Below, piece by piece: positions 53,101 through 61,563 of a stretch of DNA of 64,000 nucleotides. The position numbers and the translations under genes were made by a program. The stretch lies in the NCBI GenBank assembly GCA_024636955.1, contig JAGXGB010000004.1, positions 1 through 64,000 of the forward strand, written 5' to 3'. The number at the start of each line of letters is the position of its first letter. Position 1 is the stretch's first letter. This stretch comes from Bacteroidales bacterium. Lineage in GTDB: Bacteria > Bacteroidota > Bacteroidia > Bacteroidales > Lentimicrobiaceae. A model generated the notes under the pieces. That model was not told where the DNA came from and made no database searches. It was given only the letters and a program-made list of their open reading frames with translations.

Positions 53101-54816
53101 ATGAAGAAATTACAGGTAACAATTAGTGCACTATTAATACTAACATTTATAATATCGTGTGAAAAGGATCCCGGGAAAGATGGCCCTGATGCACCAGCTG
53201 ATACTACAGGGCAAGGTATTTTAACCGGAAATTATCACGAACGTTCTAATGATTATATTTGGGACAAGGCCTCTGAATCATTAATAACACTTAATGGAAA
53301 TTCAATAACGAGCCAATCGCCAAATGTATACATTAGCGGGAACACCGCAATTATTAATGCTGCTGGAAATTACACAATTAGAGGCCCGCTTGATAATGGA
53401 CAGATCAAAATAGATGCTGATAACAACGCCCTTGTAAGAATTATCCTGAATAATGCACACATCCATAATAATTCTGGACCTGCACTACATATTGAAAAAT
53501 CATCAAGAACACTTATTAATTTGGCTAATGGAACTGATAACTCACTGAGTGATGGTACCCAATACGCAAACCCTGAAGAAGAGCCAAATGCAGCTATTTT
53601 CTGCAGGTCTGATCTTACAATATTCGGGGAAGGCTCACTTACTATCCAGGGAAATTATCGCGATGCATTAAATGCCAGAGATGGACTCATCATTAAAAGT
53701 GGCAATTATAATATTAGTGCAATTGACGATGGTATCCGAGGGAAGGATTACCTGGTAATAATGGGAGGCAAATATTTAGTATCCTCTGGTGATGATGGAT
53801 TTAAGTCTGACAATGACCTTGATGACAAGGTTGGCATTATTGAAGTAGAAGATGGCACTTTCGGTGTAGTATCAGGTGGTGATGCTTTTGATGCAATCAA
53901 TACTATTGAAATAAAAGCAGGTTCATTTGACATTATAAGTGGAGGTGGTTATGAATTCATTGCTGTTGAAGAGTCTTCTAAGGGAATTAAAGGTCGTAAG
54001 AAAGTAATTCTAAACTTGCAGAATTGTACTATTAATGCAGCCGATCATGCTATAGATTCTGACAACACCATAATAATCAATACGGGCACCTATAACCTTA
54101 CCACTTCAAAAGCAGGTGTCCATTCTGACTCTGTCGTAACAATCAACAATGGTGATTTAACCATTTCAAGGGCAGTGGAAGGAATGGAAAGTCATAAGAT
54201 AACTATCAACAATGGAAACCTGAATATACATTCGATTGATGATAGTTTTAGTGCCACTGCTGGTTTTGATGTGGATGTTGATGATCACAGCCTTATTTCA
54301 ATTAATGGAGGATACCTTGTACTTAAAACTATTCTCGGAGATGTTATCGATAGCAATGGCAGCATTATAATGAATGATGGTACAGTAATAATTCATGGTC
54401 CACCCGTACAACCTGAGGTAGCCATAGATTACAATGGTTCATTTAATATAACAGGTGGATTTCTTGTTGCTTCAGGCACTAATTCAGGAATGAATGAAGC
54501 ACCTAATGAGTCTTCTTCTCAAAATTCAATATTTATCTTTTTTAATGATAACTTTGCTGAGTCAACCATTTTCCACATAGATGATGGCAATGGTAATAAT
54601 ATAGTGACTTTCAGTCCTGAAGGAGTTTATCAGTCAATACTTTTTTCATCTTCAGAGCTTGTGCTTGGGAATACTTATTATATTTACACATCAGGAAGTT
54701 CAACCGGCGACCTAAATCACGGCTTATATGAAGGAGGTGAATACACTCCCGGTACACTTTATTCCGAAATAACAATTTCAAATACGGTAACCACAATCAG
54801 GAATACAGAACCATAA
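53101..54816 (+). CDS. DUF4353-like carbohydrate-binding lipoprotein
   Basis: Lipobox FIISC at about 16-20 (Cys20), followed by EKDPG. The rest is a right-handed beta-helix-like repeat protein: repeated units such as IIKSGNYNISAIDDGIRGKDYLVIMGGKYLVSSGDDGFKSDND and FGVVSGGDAFDAINTIEIKAGSFDIISGGG. This is the pattern of DUF4353, often described as a carbohydrate-binding domain and found with CotH-like and VTC-type genes. It starts 17 bp after the barrel gene and is followed by the polyphosphate polymerase gene. Confidence 0.78.
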   Translation: MKKLQVTISALLILTFIISCEKDPGKDGPDAPADTTGQGILTGNYHERSNDYIWDKASESLITLNGNSITSQSPNVYISGNTAIINAAGNYTIRGPLDNGQIKIDADNNALVRIILNNAHIHNNSGPALHIEKSSRTLINLANGTDNSLSDGTQYANPEEEPNAAIFCRSDLTIFGEGSLTIQGNYRDALNARDGLIIKSGNYNISAIDDGIRGKDYLVIMGGKYLVSSGDDGFKSDNDLDDKVGIIEVEDGTFGVVSGGDAFDAINTIEIKAGSFDIISGGGYEFIAVEESSKGIKGRKKVILNLQNCTINAADHAIDSDNTIIINTGTYNLTTSKAGVHSDSVVTINNGDLTISRAVEGMESHKITINNGNLNIHSIDDSFSATAGFDVDVDDHSLISINGGYLVLKTILGDVIDSNGSIIMNDGTVIIHGPPVQPEVAIDYNGSFNITGGFLVASGTNSGMNEAPNESSSQNSIFIFFNDNFAESTIFHIDDGNGNNIVTFSPEGVYQSILFSSSELVLGNTYYIYTSGSSTGDLNHGLYEGGEYTPGTLYSEITISNTVTTIRNTEP

Positions 54817-54838
54817 AACCTAAAGTATTAGCAATCTA

Positions 54839-55591
54839 ATGAACCACCTTATAACCACACTTGATAAGTTCGAGTCTATAAGTCTTGAAGGTATGGATAA
54901 AGTTAAATTAATGAACCGTGTTGACACTAAGTACATCTTTAATGTTAGTCGGCTTCCTGAATTGTTATCACAGTTATCCATCGACTATTATCTGCTAATC
55001 ATAGGCAATAGCGGGTTCGGCAAGTATGAAAATCAATACCTTGATACTGCCCGGTATGATATGTATTTGCAGCATCACAACGGTAAGCTGAACAGGCACA
55101 AAATACGTTTCCGTACCTACAGAAACACGGGTCACACTTTCTTTGAAACTAAATTTAAAACTAATAAACGACGTACCATTAAATCAAGGGTTGAAGTTAC
55201 TGATCCCGACTATTCAATTAGTCATGCAGCAAGCAAACTCTTAGTGCCTACCGGATATACAGCCGACATGTTGCACGAATCACTCATGGTAAACTTTACA
55301 CGTATTACACTCGTCAGCAAAACAGTTCCCGAGAGGCTAACAATTGATATCAACCTTAACTATTCGTCTAAGGGTAATACATGTGATTATCCTGAACTAA
55401 CCATAGCGGAAGTTAAACAGTCACGGGCATCAGGTTCTGTGTTTGCAAAACTGATGTGTGAGTTTCATATTCAGCCGTTTGCATTCAGCAAATATTGCCT
55501 GGGAATTGCATCCCTAAATCCTTCAATAAAAAACAACAACTTCAAATACAAGATCCACCATGTTAATAAACTTTGCCGGGAGCATTCATAA
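54839..55591 (+). CDS. VTC-domain polyphosphate polymerase-like protein
   Basis: A 250-residue tunnel-fold protein of the VTC4 type, which in yeast makes polyphosphate from ATP. Visible are the basic strands lining the tunnel: NRVDTKYIFNVSRLPELL, RHKIRFRTYRNTG, FFETKFKTNKRRTIKSRVEV and ELTIAEVKQSR, with the acidic metal residue in the last (Glu). Length is right for the stand-alone bacterial form. It overlaps the next gene, a DUF4956 membrane protein, by 32 bp, so the two products probably form one membrane complex. Confidence 0.85.
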   Translation: MNHLITTLDKFESISLEGMDKVKLMNRVDTKYIFNVSRLPELLSQLSIDYYLLIIGNSGFGKYENQYLDTARYDMYLQHHNGKLNRHKIRFRTYRNTGHTFFETKFKTNKRRTIKSRVEVTDPDYSISHAASKLLVPTGYTADMLHESLMVNFTRITLVSKTVPERLTIDINLNYSSKGNTCDYPELTIAEVKQSRASGSVFAKLMCEFHIQPFAFSKYCLGIASLNPSIKNNNFKYKIHHVNKLCREHS

Positions 55592-56339
55592 GAAGCTATT
55601 TTCCTTAGTGCTGATCATGATGTTCATAATGCCGTGTGAAACCATTTACGCTCAATCAGAACTTGAATTGTTGAATGGAACTGAAACAGAAGAGGTTGAT
55701 GCTACAGATGCTGAAAACACTGAAGTTGAAGTTAAGGCTGAAAAGAAGAAAGGCCCTGACCTTGTAACCATCAATAATCGTTTTCTCTATAGTGTGGTAA
55801 TAGATATTACTATGGTGTTGCTGATACTGATCTTTGTATACTACCCTAACTACAAAAAGCTCGATACTGTATTTACCTTCATTGTTTTCAATATTGTGAT
55901 TCTGTTGTTGACTTTCGTCCTTAATAAGGTAAAGATATCAATGGGGGCAGCATTTGGTCTTTTTGCTGTGTTTTCAATGTTAAGGTACCGTACTGAAGGC
56001 ATTGACATGAAGGATATGACTTACCTGTTTGTGTTCATTGCCGTTGGGCTTATAAGTGGAATCCAGCTTGAAACAACTGTTCTATTGGTCATATGCGGCA
56101 TAATTTTCCTTTTCCTTTTTGTTCTCGACTCAAACATATTCCTCCGAAGGGAATTCTACCAGATAGTTGACTTTGAGAAGATTGAAATGGTAAAACCTGA
56201 ATTGCGTGACGATCTTATCAATGAACTTAAAAACAGAACCGGACTCAACATACACCGAATATCAATATACAGGCTCGACTACCTTAGGGATGTTGCCCGA
56301 ATAAAGGTATATTATTACGTCGACAAAAAAGACCGGTAA
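55560..56339 (+). CDS. DUF4956-like membrane protein
   Basis: A 259-residue membrane protein that begins with a signal-like segment (LFSLVLIMMFIMPCETIYAQS), then an acidic linker (ETEEVDATDAENTEVEVKAEKKK). About five membrane helices follow from ~75 to ~190 (VVIDITMVLLILIFVYY, FTFIVFNIVILLLTFVL, AAFGLFAVFSMLRYRTEGIDMKDMTYLF, TTVLLVICGIIFLFLFVL). The RYRT-ID-KDM motif between helices is typical of the DUF4956 family, whose genes commonly neighbour VTC-type polymerases. The C-terminal ~70 residues are soluble. It may export or anchor the polymer. Confidence 0.82.
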   Translation: MLINFAGSIHKKLFSLVLIMMFIMPCETIYAQSELELLNGTETEEVDATDAENTEVEVKAEKKKGPDLVTINNRFLYSVVIDITMVLLILIFVYYPNYKKLDTVFTFIVFNIVILLLTFVLNKVKISMGAAFGLFAVFSMLRYRTEGIDMKDMTYLFVFIAVGLISGIQLETTVLLVICGIIFLFLFVLDSNIFLRREFYQIVDFEKIEMVKPELRDDLINELKNRTGLNIHRISIYRLDYLRDVARIKVYYYVDKKDR

Positions 56340-56383
56340 GTGCTCAGCTATTAAAAACTTTTGTAAATTTGCACCTGCTTAAT

Positions 56384-56457
56384 CGGGGTGTGGCGCAGTT
56401 GGCTAGCGTACTTGCATGGGGTGCAAGTGGTCGCCCGTTCGAGTCGGGCCACTCCGA
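56384..56457 (+). tRNA. tRNA-Pro(GGG)
   Basis: A full cloverleaf: acceptor CGGGGTG/CACTCCG (one G-U), D arm with GCGCAGTTGGCTAGCGT, anticodon arm CTTGC-ATGGGGT-GCAAG with anticodon GGG, T arm CCCG-TTCGAGT-CGGG, discriminator A. CCA is not encoded (CTA follows). A -7 element TAAATTTG is at 56364-56371, 12 bp upstream. Confidence 0.95.
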
Positions 56458-56469
56458 CTAAATTATTAG

Positions 56470-56505
56470 AAAGCACTTACAAGATTTCTTGTAAGTGCTT
56501 TTTAA
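56470..56505 (+). terminator. Terminator of the tRNA-Pro gene
   Basis: AAAGCACTTACAAG and CTTGTAAGTGCTTT make a 14-bp perfect stem with a 4-nt loop, then T residues. Confidence 0.85.
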
Positions 56506-56567
56506 GTTTATGCATCTAAAAAGTTAATATACCAGTTTTACCTTCTCACCCTTAAAGTATTTATGAC

Positions 56568-59396
56568 TCAATTCACCACTTCCGGTAACCATTGAGCTTT
56601 AAATAGATTAGGGCCTGAATAGTACTTCCTGGCTGTTTCAGTCATATCATTTATTTTAATCGCTTTAATCCGCTGCTCTTGTTCCAGTATTCTTTCAGCA
56701 TCATTTCCATTTAGATAAGAGCTGATGATGTAATTCAGCCAATAGCGGTTATCTTTTAAGTTTACCTTATTATGCTCCAGAGCAGGCTCAGTTACTTTCT
56801 TAAGGTCAGCTTCGGTTATTTCGCCATCTTCCTGAACCTTCTTAAGGATTTCCATGAATGCAGCATCTATTGCACTAATGTTTTCCGGACCACATGGGAA
56901 TGATCCCCGCAGCAGAAAATCTTCATCAGGGTATTTTCTTTGTGAACCCGATATTCCGCCGCCATATATAGCGCCCATTTTTTCCCTGATACCGTCGGTT
57001 ACTTTATTATTTATGATTTCATTTAACTGGGACAACAGGAAATTGTTGTGTTCATCATAAGGCATATCACCTGTAATATAGTACATAAGCATGCCTTGTG
57101 GTTCACTGCCTTTTAGCAGTGTGAATTCATTCCTGCCTTTCAGTGGTTCAAGTCCCATATCTCCATGAGCAAGGGTAATTTCTTTTGATGGTAGCCCACC
57201 AATGTACTTTTCAATCAGAGGCTTTATCTGTTCTTCAGTGAAACTGCCGGTAAACATATAATACATGCCATATGCGTTTCCAATTCTTTCCATATAAATA
57301 TCATGGGCAGTATTGATATCCATCTTGTCATAGTCAGAAGGACTGAAAATCAGATGGGCTTGTGGATTACCTCCATAAAAAGTGTTGTAAGTCGTGTCCA
57401 TAAACAGCATACGTGGATTTTGTTTCCTCGACTCAAGTGCTTGCTTGGTCCGTGAAATGTATGATATGAATGCAGCTTCGTCTTTTTTTGGCTCAGTACA
57501 CTTGAGGTAAACCAATTGAAACATAGTTTCCAGATCTTTGATATTACTGCTGGCGTCTATGTTATCAGTATAAGGTGATATTGAAGGATAAACACTTACT
57601 TGTTTTCCAGAAAGAAATTTCCTCAAGTCGGGACTTGAGAAATTGCCATACCCCATTTCCTCAACAGCACTACTGCACCATTGTGCGCTTTCATATTGTT
57701 TAGGATATAGGCTATAGCCGCCAAATCTTACACCACGCATAAGCACTTCATCATTCTTAAAGTCAGTTGACTTAATGCATACTTTTGTATTATTGCTAAG
57801 AGTGTAGGTTATTATACCCAGTTTCTCGTTTACTACAGTATTTATGATACTCCCTCCTGATGGCGCTTTATCAAGGAGTGAAGCTGCAAGCGCTTTCTCC
57901 GTATAAGGCTCAACCGGCATCATAAGAGCTGAATCAATCCAGGCTTTAAATATATCATCAGTTGGCAGCCGCTCGTCTGATTTAGAAGTAATATAGGCAA
58001 AATAATTCTGGTCAATGTTCATTTTATCAGTTGCGAACTTCAGGTTGTCAAGGGTGATTTTTTCAAGGTTTTCTTTCGCGAAATTATATTCCCACTCAAT
58101 ACCCGGTATTGCATTACCGTTAAGATAGTAATCTATCAATTCCCATGTTAGCGACTGTGACTCCATCTTATCACGTTCATTATACTGTCGTTCGTAATTT
58201 GAAAGCATTGACGCTTTGGCGCGTTGTAGCTCAGCATCGGTAAATCCATACTTTTTAGCACGATTCATCTCTGTAATCAGCGCGTAAGTAGCTTTTCTTA
58301 TATCTTCGATTCCACAAACAGCAGTTGTTGCGTACCCTTCATAACCCTTTACAAATCCGCGATTATAACCATAGGCGTATATAAAGGGAGGATTGGCCGA
58401 TGATCTCAGCTCATTGAAGCGAGCATTTAGCATTATTGATGTGAGACCCTCAACAATATCATTATAAAAATCCTCCTCTGTAATTGATGGATTACTGATT
58501 TTTGGGCTTCCATTTATACTTATCATTGTTCGGGATGCCTCAGGATCACTTACAACCATTGCATCGCTTTTTGCATAAGGCTTTACTTCAATCCGTTCAG
58601 GTCTTTCACGCAAATCCATAGGGTCAGTATAATCGCTGAATCTTTTAATTATTTGCTGCTCTGCTTCATCAACCGGCATATCACCCACTACGATAACAGC
58701 CTGTAAACCTGGGCGGTACCAGTCTTTGTAAAATCTCCTCAGTACTTCATGGTCGAAGCCGGAAATAATTGAATCAAGCCCTATTGGCAAACGGTTGCTA
58801 TACTTTGAACCGCTTAGCATTGAAGGAAAGTATTTTTTCATCATCCTGTCGTCAGCACCTTTACCAATCTTACTTTCTGCCAGGATTACCCCACGCTCCT
58901 TGTCAATTTCCTCCGATGTGAGCAGTGCACCGTTACTCCAGTCGGCCAGTATCATAAAGGCACTGTCAAGCTTGCCTGGTTGATCAGATGGAACCGGCAA
59001 AATGTAAACTGTTTGGTCGAAACTGGTATATGCATTTAGGTCATTTCCAAACGCAACCCCAATGCTTTGCAGGTAATGAACTATTTCATTCCCCGGAAAA
59101 TTCTTCAGCCCATTGAAATTCATGTGTTCCATGAAGTGCGCCAAACCCTGCTGATCATCATCTTCTAGCACTGAGCCTGTATTAACTACGAGCCTCAACT
59201 CCACTTTGTTTTCAGGCTTTTCATTATGTCTGATGAAGTATGTGAGTCCGTTTGGCAATTTCCCAACTCTGACTTCAGGATTAAGAGGAACTTCTTTGAG
59301 GCCGTCTTTTGTCTGACTATTTTGACTTTTAACTGTAAGTCCGGTAACCCCCAACATTAATGTGAGAATCACTAAATGTAGAATGTTTTTTTGCAT
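56568..59396 (-). CDS. M16-family (insulinase/pitrilysin-like) zinc protease
   Basis: A 942-residue periplasmic peptidase. The signal peptide is at ~1-25 (NILHLVILTLMLGVTGLTVKSQ). The first M16 domain has the inverted zinc motif HFMEH at 87-91 with the third ligand expected at Glu167, 76 residues on. YGYNRGF, RAKASMLSNYERQYN and the second, inactive half follow, as in PqqL/pitrilysin-type proteins. Two M16 halves in one chain are typical of this phylum. It degrades peptides in the envelope; the particular substrate is unknown. A -7 element TATATTTG (59499-59492) lies upstream. Confidence 0.92.
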   Translation of the reverse strand: MQKNILHLVILTLMLGVTGLTVKSQNSQTKDGLKEVPLNPEVRVGKLPNGLTYFIRHNEKPENKVELRLVVNTGSVLEDDDQQGLAHFMEHMNFNGLKNFPGNEIVHYLQSIGVAFGNDLNAYTSFDQTVYILPVPSDQPGKLDSAFMILADWSNGALLTSEEIDKERGVILAESKIGKGADDRMMKKYFPSMLSGSKYSNRLPIGLDSIISGFDHEVLRRFYKDWYRPGLQAVIVVGDMPVDEAEQQIIKRFSDYTDPMDLRERPERIEVKPYAKSDAMVVSDPEASRTMISINGSPKISNPSITEEDFYNDIVEGLTSIMLNARFNELRSSANPPFIYAYGYNRGFVKGYEGYATTAVCGIEDIRKATYALITEMNRAKKYGFTDAELQRAKASMLSNYERQYNERDKMESQSLTWELIDYYLNGNAIPGIEWEYNFAKENLEKITLDNLKFATDKMNIDQNYFAYITSKSDERLPTDDIFKAWIDSALMMPVEPYTEKALAASLLDKAPSGGSIINTVVNEKLGIITYTLSNNTKVCIKSTDFKNDEVLMRGVRFGGYSLYPKQYESAQWCSSAVEEMGYGNFSSPDLRKFLSGKQVSVYPSISPYTDNIDASSNIKDLETMFQLVYLKCTEPKKDEAAFISYISRTKQALESRKQNPRMLFMDTTYNTFYGGNPQAHLIFSPSDYDKMDINTAHDIYMERIGNAYGMYYMFTGSFTEEQIKPLIEKYIGGLPSKEITLAHGDMGLEPLKGRNEFTLLKGSEPQGMLMYYITGDMPYDEHNNFLLSQLNEIINNKVTDGIREKMGAIYGGGISGSQRKYPDEDFLLRGSFPCGPENISAIDAAFMEILKKVQEDGEITEADLKKVTEPALEHNKVNLKDNRYWLNYIISSYLNGNDAERILEQEQRIKAIKINDMTETARKYYSGPNLFKAQWLPEVVN

Positions 59397-59681
59397 GTTG
59401 AAACCTTATTTTCAAGTTTGTAGATAAAAGAATCGCAGCTATAGTATGCTTAATATGACTCAGAGTTTGGGTAACATATCTCTTGGCAATTCAAATATAC
59501 AACAAACTCATTTCATTTTGTGGTGAAATAACAAAAAAGACATTTTATTTAGTGCCTCAAAAGTAAAAGATTGCCTTCAGGCCTCATTTCCTATGCATGG
59601 TTGAACTCTTTATGTTATTTTTTTCTAATTTTATGTGAAATCACTGGGCAACCTTTTTCAAAAGAGGAGTTATAACCATAT

Positions 59682-60254
59682 ATGCAAAAGCAGGAAGACG
59701 CATTACTTAATAGAATACGTAAAGGCGAGAGGAAAGCAATGGAGGAACTCTATGACAACTATGCCCCTGTATTACTAGGTATTGCCAGAAGATACTGCAG
59801 CCGCATGGATGAAGCTGAAGATATGCTGCAGGAGTCAATGCTTAAGATATTGAAAGGAATAAATGATTTCAAACCTGCATTTGAAGGTGCTTTTGAAGCA
59901 TGGATGCGTCGGATTACAGTTAATCAGTGCTTATCATCCATACGAAAGAATTTGGATTACAGCAAACTTGAAATGCCCCTGCAACAAGAACCGATTGAGA
60001 TAAAGGATGAAATTAATGAAAGCACCCGGATGTATGAACTTACTCATGAAGAGATTATTGAGATGGTACAATCACTACCAGCAGGATATCGCACAGTGCT
60101 TAACTTGTATGTTTTTGAAAGAATGTCGCATAAAGAAATTGCAGGCGAATTGAATATAACTGAGAGCACATCAAAATCACAACTCTCAAAAGCAAGGAGT
60201 ATTATGAGAAGGAAACTTGAGTTGATGAACAACACAACGGAGGCTACAGGATGA
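59682..60254 (+). CDS. ECF RNA polymerase sigma factor
   Basis: A 190-residue ECF sigma. Region 2 has GERKAMEELYDNYAPVLLGIARRYCSRMDEAEDMLQESMLKILKGI and the WMRRITVNQCLSSIRK helix. Region 4 is EEIIEMVQSLPAGYRTVLNLYVFERMSHKEIAGELNITESTSKSQLSKAR, well conserved. The stop overlaps the start of the next gene by 4 bp (ATGA), so sigma and its envelope partner are made together. Confidence 0.93.
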   Translation: MQKQEDALLNRIRKGERKAMEELYDNYAPVLLGIARRYCSRMDEAEDMLQESMLKILKGINDFKPAFEGAFEAWMRRITVNQCLSSIRKNLDYSKLEMPLQQEPIEIKDEINESTRMYELTHEEIIEMVQSLPAGYRTVLNLYVFERMSHKEIAGELNITESTSKSQLSKARSIMRRKLELMNNTTEATG

Positions 60255-61531
60255 AAGAAGATGATAGAATAGACCAGTGGCTGCGTGAGCGCATGGATGA
60301 TTATAGGCCAGCAACATCTGATTCATCAAGGCACCGCTTTTTAGCTTCTTTACCTGCTGATAAATCAAGTGGAATACATAAGGGGTGGATATATAGGCTT
60401 AGTGCACTTCTGGTTTTGTTAATACTGATGTTTTTCACAGTTTTAAGAAACGACAGCTTAATTGAAACACCCATTCAACCTGAAAGCAACATTGTTTCAA
60501 ACTCAAAAAACAAAGCAGCAAATCCAGTAGAACCAATAAAAAGAAATTCAAAGAAAATTTACGAAGTCATAACAATAACTGCTGAAACCAGTAAAGATTT
60601 ACCTCCATACCATAGGCTTGGTAGCATTGATGAACCTGATTTTAATAACGGTACAGAAACTAAGGTATCAGACACTATAATTCAAAATGGACCCGCTGAT
60701 GCATCTACAATCACTGATTATGAAGAATCCGAAATGGAAGATTCTTTATCTGATACCTTAGTTTCTTTAATCATCGACGTAACCGGAAATGATAGTGTGG
60801 AAGAAGATGATGAAGTTAAAACCCCAGACCATGGCTCACAAAATAGATACATTGGATTATATTATAAGCCGGGGCTTATGTGGAATATTATTGAAAATGA
60901 AAAGTTAACCCACAGCTTTGGACTTGAGTGGCAGTCGCGCTTCTTTAACGGTAATTACATCCTTGGAACCGGAATTGGTTTACTGCGTACCACAGGTTAC
61001 TACGAATATGCAGTTGATTACAATGAATTCCTTGGCAATTACCAACGGCTTGATTCAATAAGTTTCCTTTGGAATTCGAGAGAATTCAGCATGCAGCAAA
61101 CCTACTATACTACTGAACAGTCGGTGCATGACACTGCAGTAAAAACAGGCTACCACAAACTCAACAGGGATTTTGTTTATCTGCAGGTTCCAATAGTCAT
61201 GGGGTACGATGTAGTAAAGAATGAGAAGTATTCAATAGGTATAAGATTTTCTCCTATCTTGTCTATTTTAATGTCAAAGAAACCGATTGATTTTCAATAT
61301 GAGGCTGGTTTGGACAAGGTTATCCAGATTAATCGTATTACTCCTGATAGGGTACGAACCAACTGGCAACTTAACACAGGTTTAAACTTCAGCCGACGCA
61401 TTTCAGAAAACCTACAAATTGAAATTGAGCCTGGGTTCACCTATTATTTCAATTCTGTATATGAAAAACCAAAAGTGTCTTCACGTCCCTATGGCGCCTT
61501 CGTTAGAATAGCCATTGGAATTGTATATTAA
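60251..61531 (+). CDS. Predicted trans-envelope anti-sigma: cytoplasmic tail, inner-membrane helix, outer-membrane barrel
   Basis: Residues 1-45 are a charged cytoplasmic tail (DDRIDQWLRERMDDYRP). One membrane helix is at ~47-64 (WIYRLSALLVLLILMFF). Residues ~65-197 are low-complexity and polar, long enough to cross the periplasm. From ~198 to 426 the chain is amphipathic beta sequence (RYIGLYYKPGLMWNII ... YGAFVRIAIGIVY) ending in Tyr, as for an outer-membrane barrel. It starts inside the ECF sigma stop. The likely job is to hold the sigma at the inner membrane while the barrel reports on the outer membrane. Alternatively the first 64 residues could be an unusual long signal sequence. Confidence 0.72.
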   Translation: MKEDDRIDQWLRERMDDYRPATSDSSRHRFLASLPADKSSGIHKGWIYRLSALLVLLILMFFTVLRNDSLIETPIQPESNIVSNSKNKAANPVEPIKRNSKKIYEVITITAETSKDLPPYHRLGSIDEPDFNNGTETKVSDTIIQNGPADASTITDYEESEMEDSLSDTLVSLIIDVTGNDSVEEDDEVKTPDHGSQNRYIGLYYKPGLMWNIIENEKLTHSFGLEWQSRFFNGNYILGTGIGLLRTTGYYEYAVDYNEFLGNYQRLDSISFLWNSREFSMQQTYYTTEQSVHDTAVKTGYHKLNRDFVYLQVPIVMGYDVVKNEKYSIGIRFSPILSILMSKKPIDFQYEAGLDKVIQINRITPDRVRTNWQLNTGLNFSRRISENLQIEIEPGFTYYFNSVYEKPKVSSRPYGAFVRIAIGIVY

Positions 61532-61563
61532 CAAACTACACTCACCTTTTAATTTAACAAACT

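Noticed and set aside
56384..56457. tRNA-Pro as an integration site of a mobile element
   Set aside because: No integrase and no repeat of the tRNA 3' end were seen in the window.
56518..56589. Out-of-frame extension after the M16 protease stop (VTGSGELSHKYFKGEKV)
   Set aside because: It looks protein-like and suggested a frameshift, but the annotated frame keeps the family's usual ending (KYYSGPNLFKAQWLPE), so the protease is complete.
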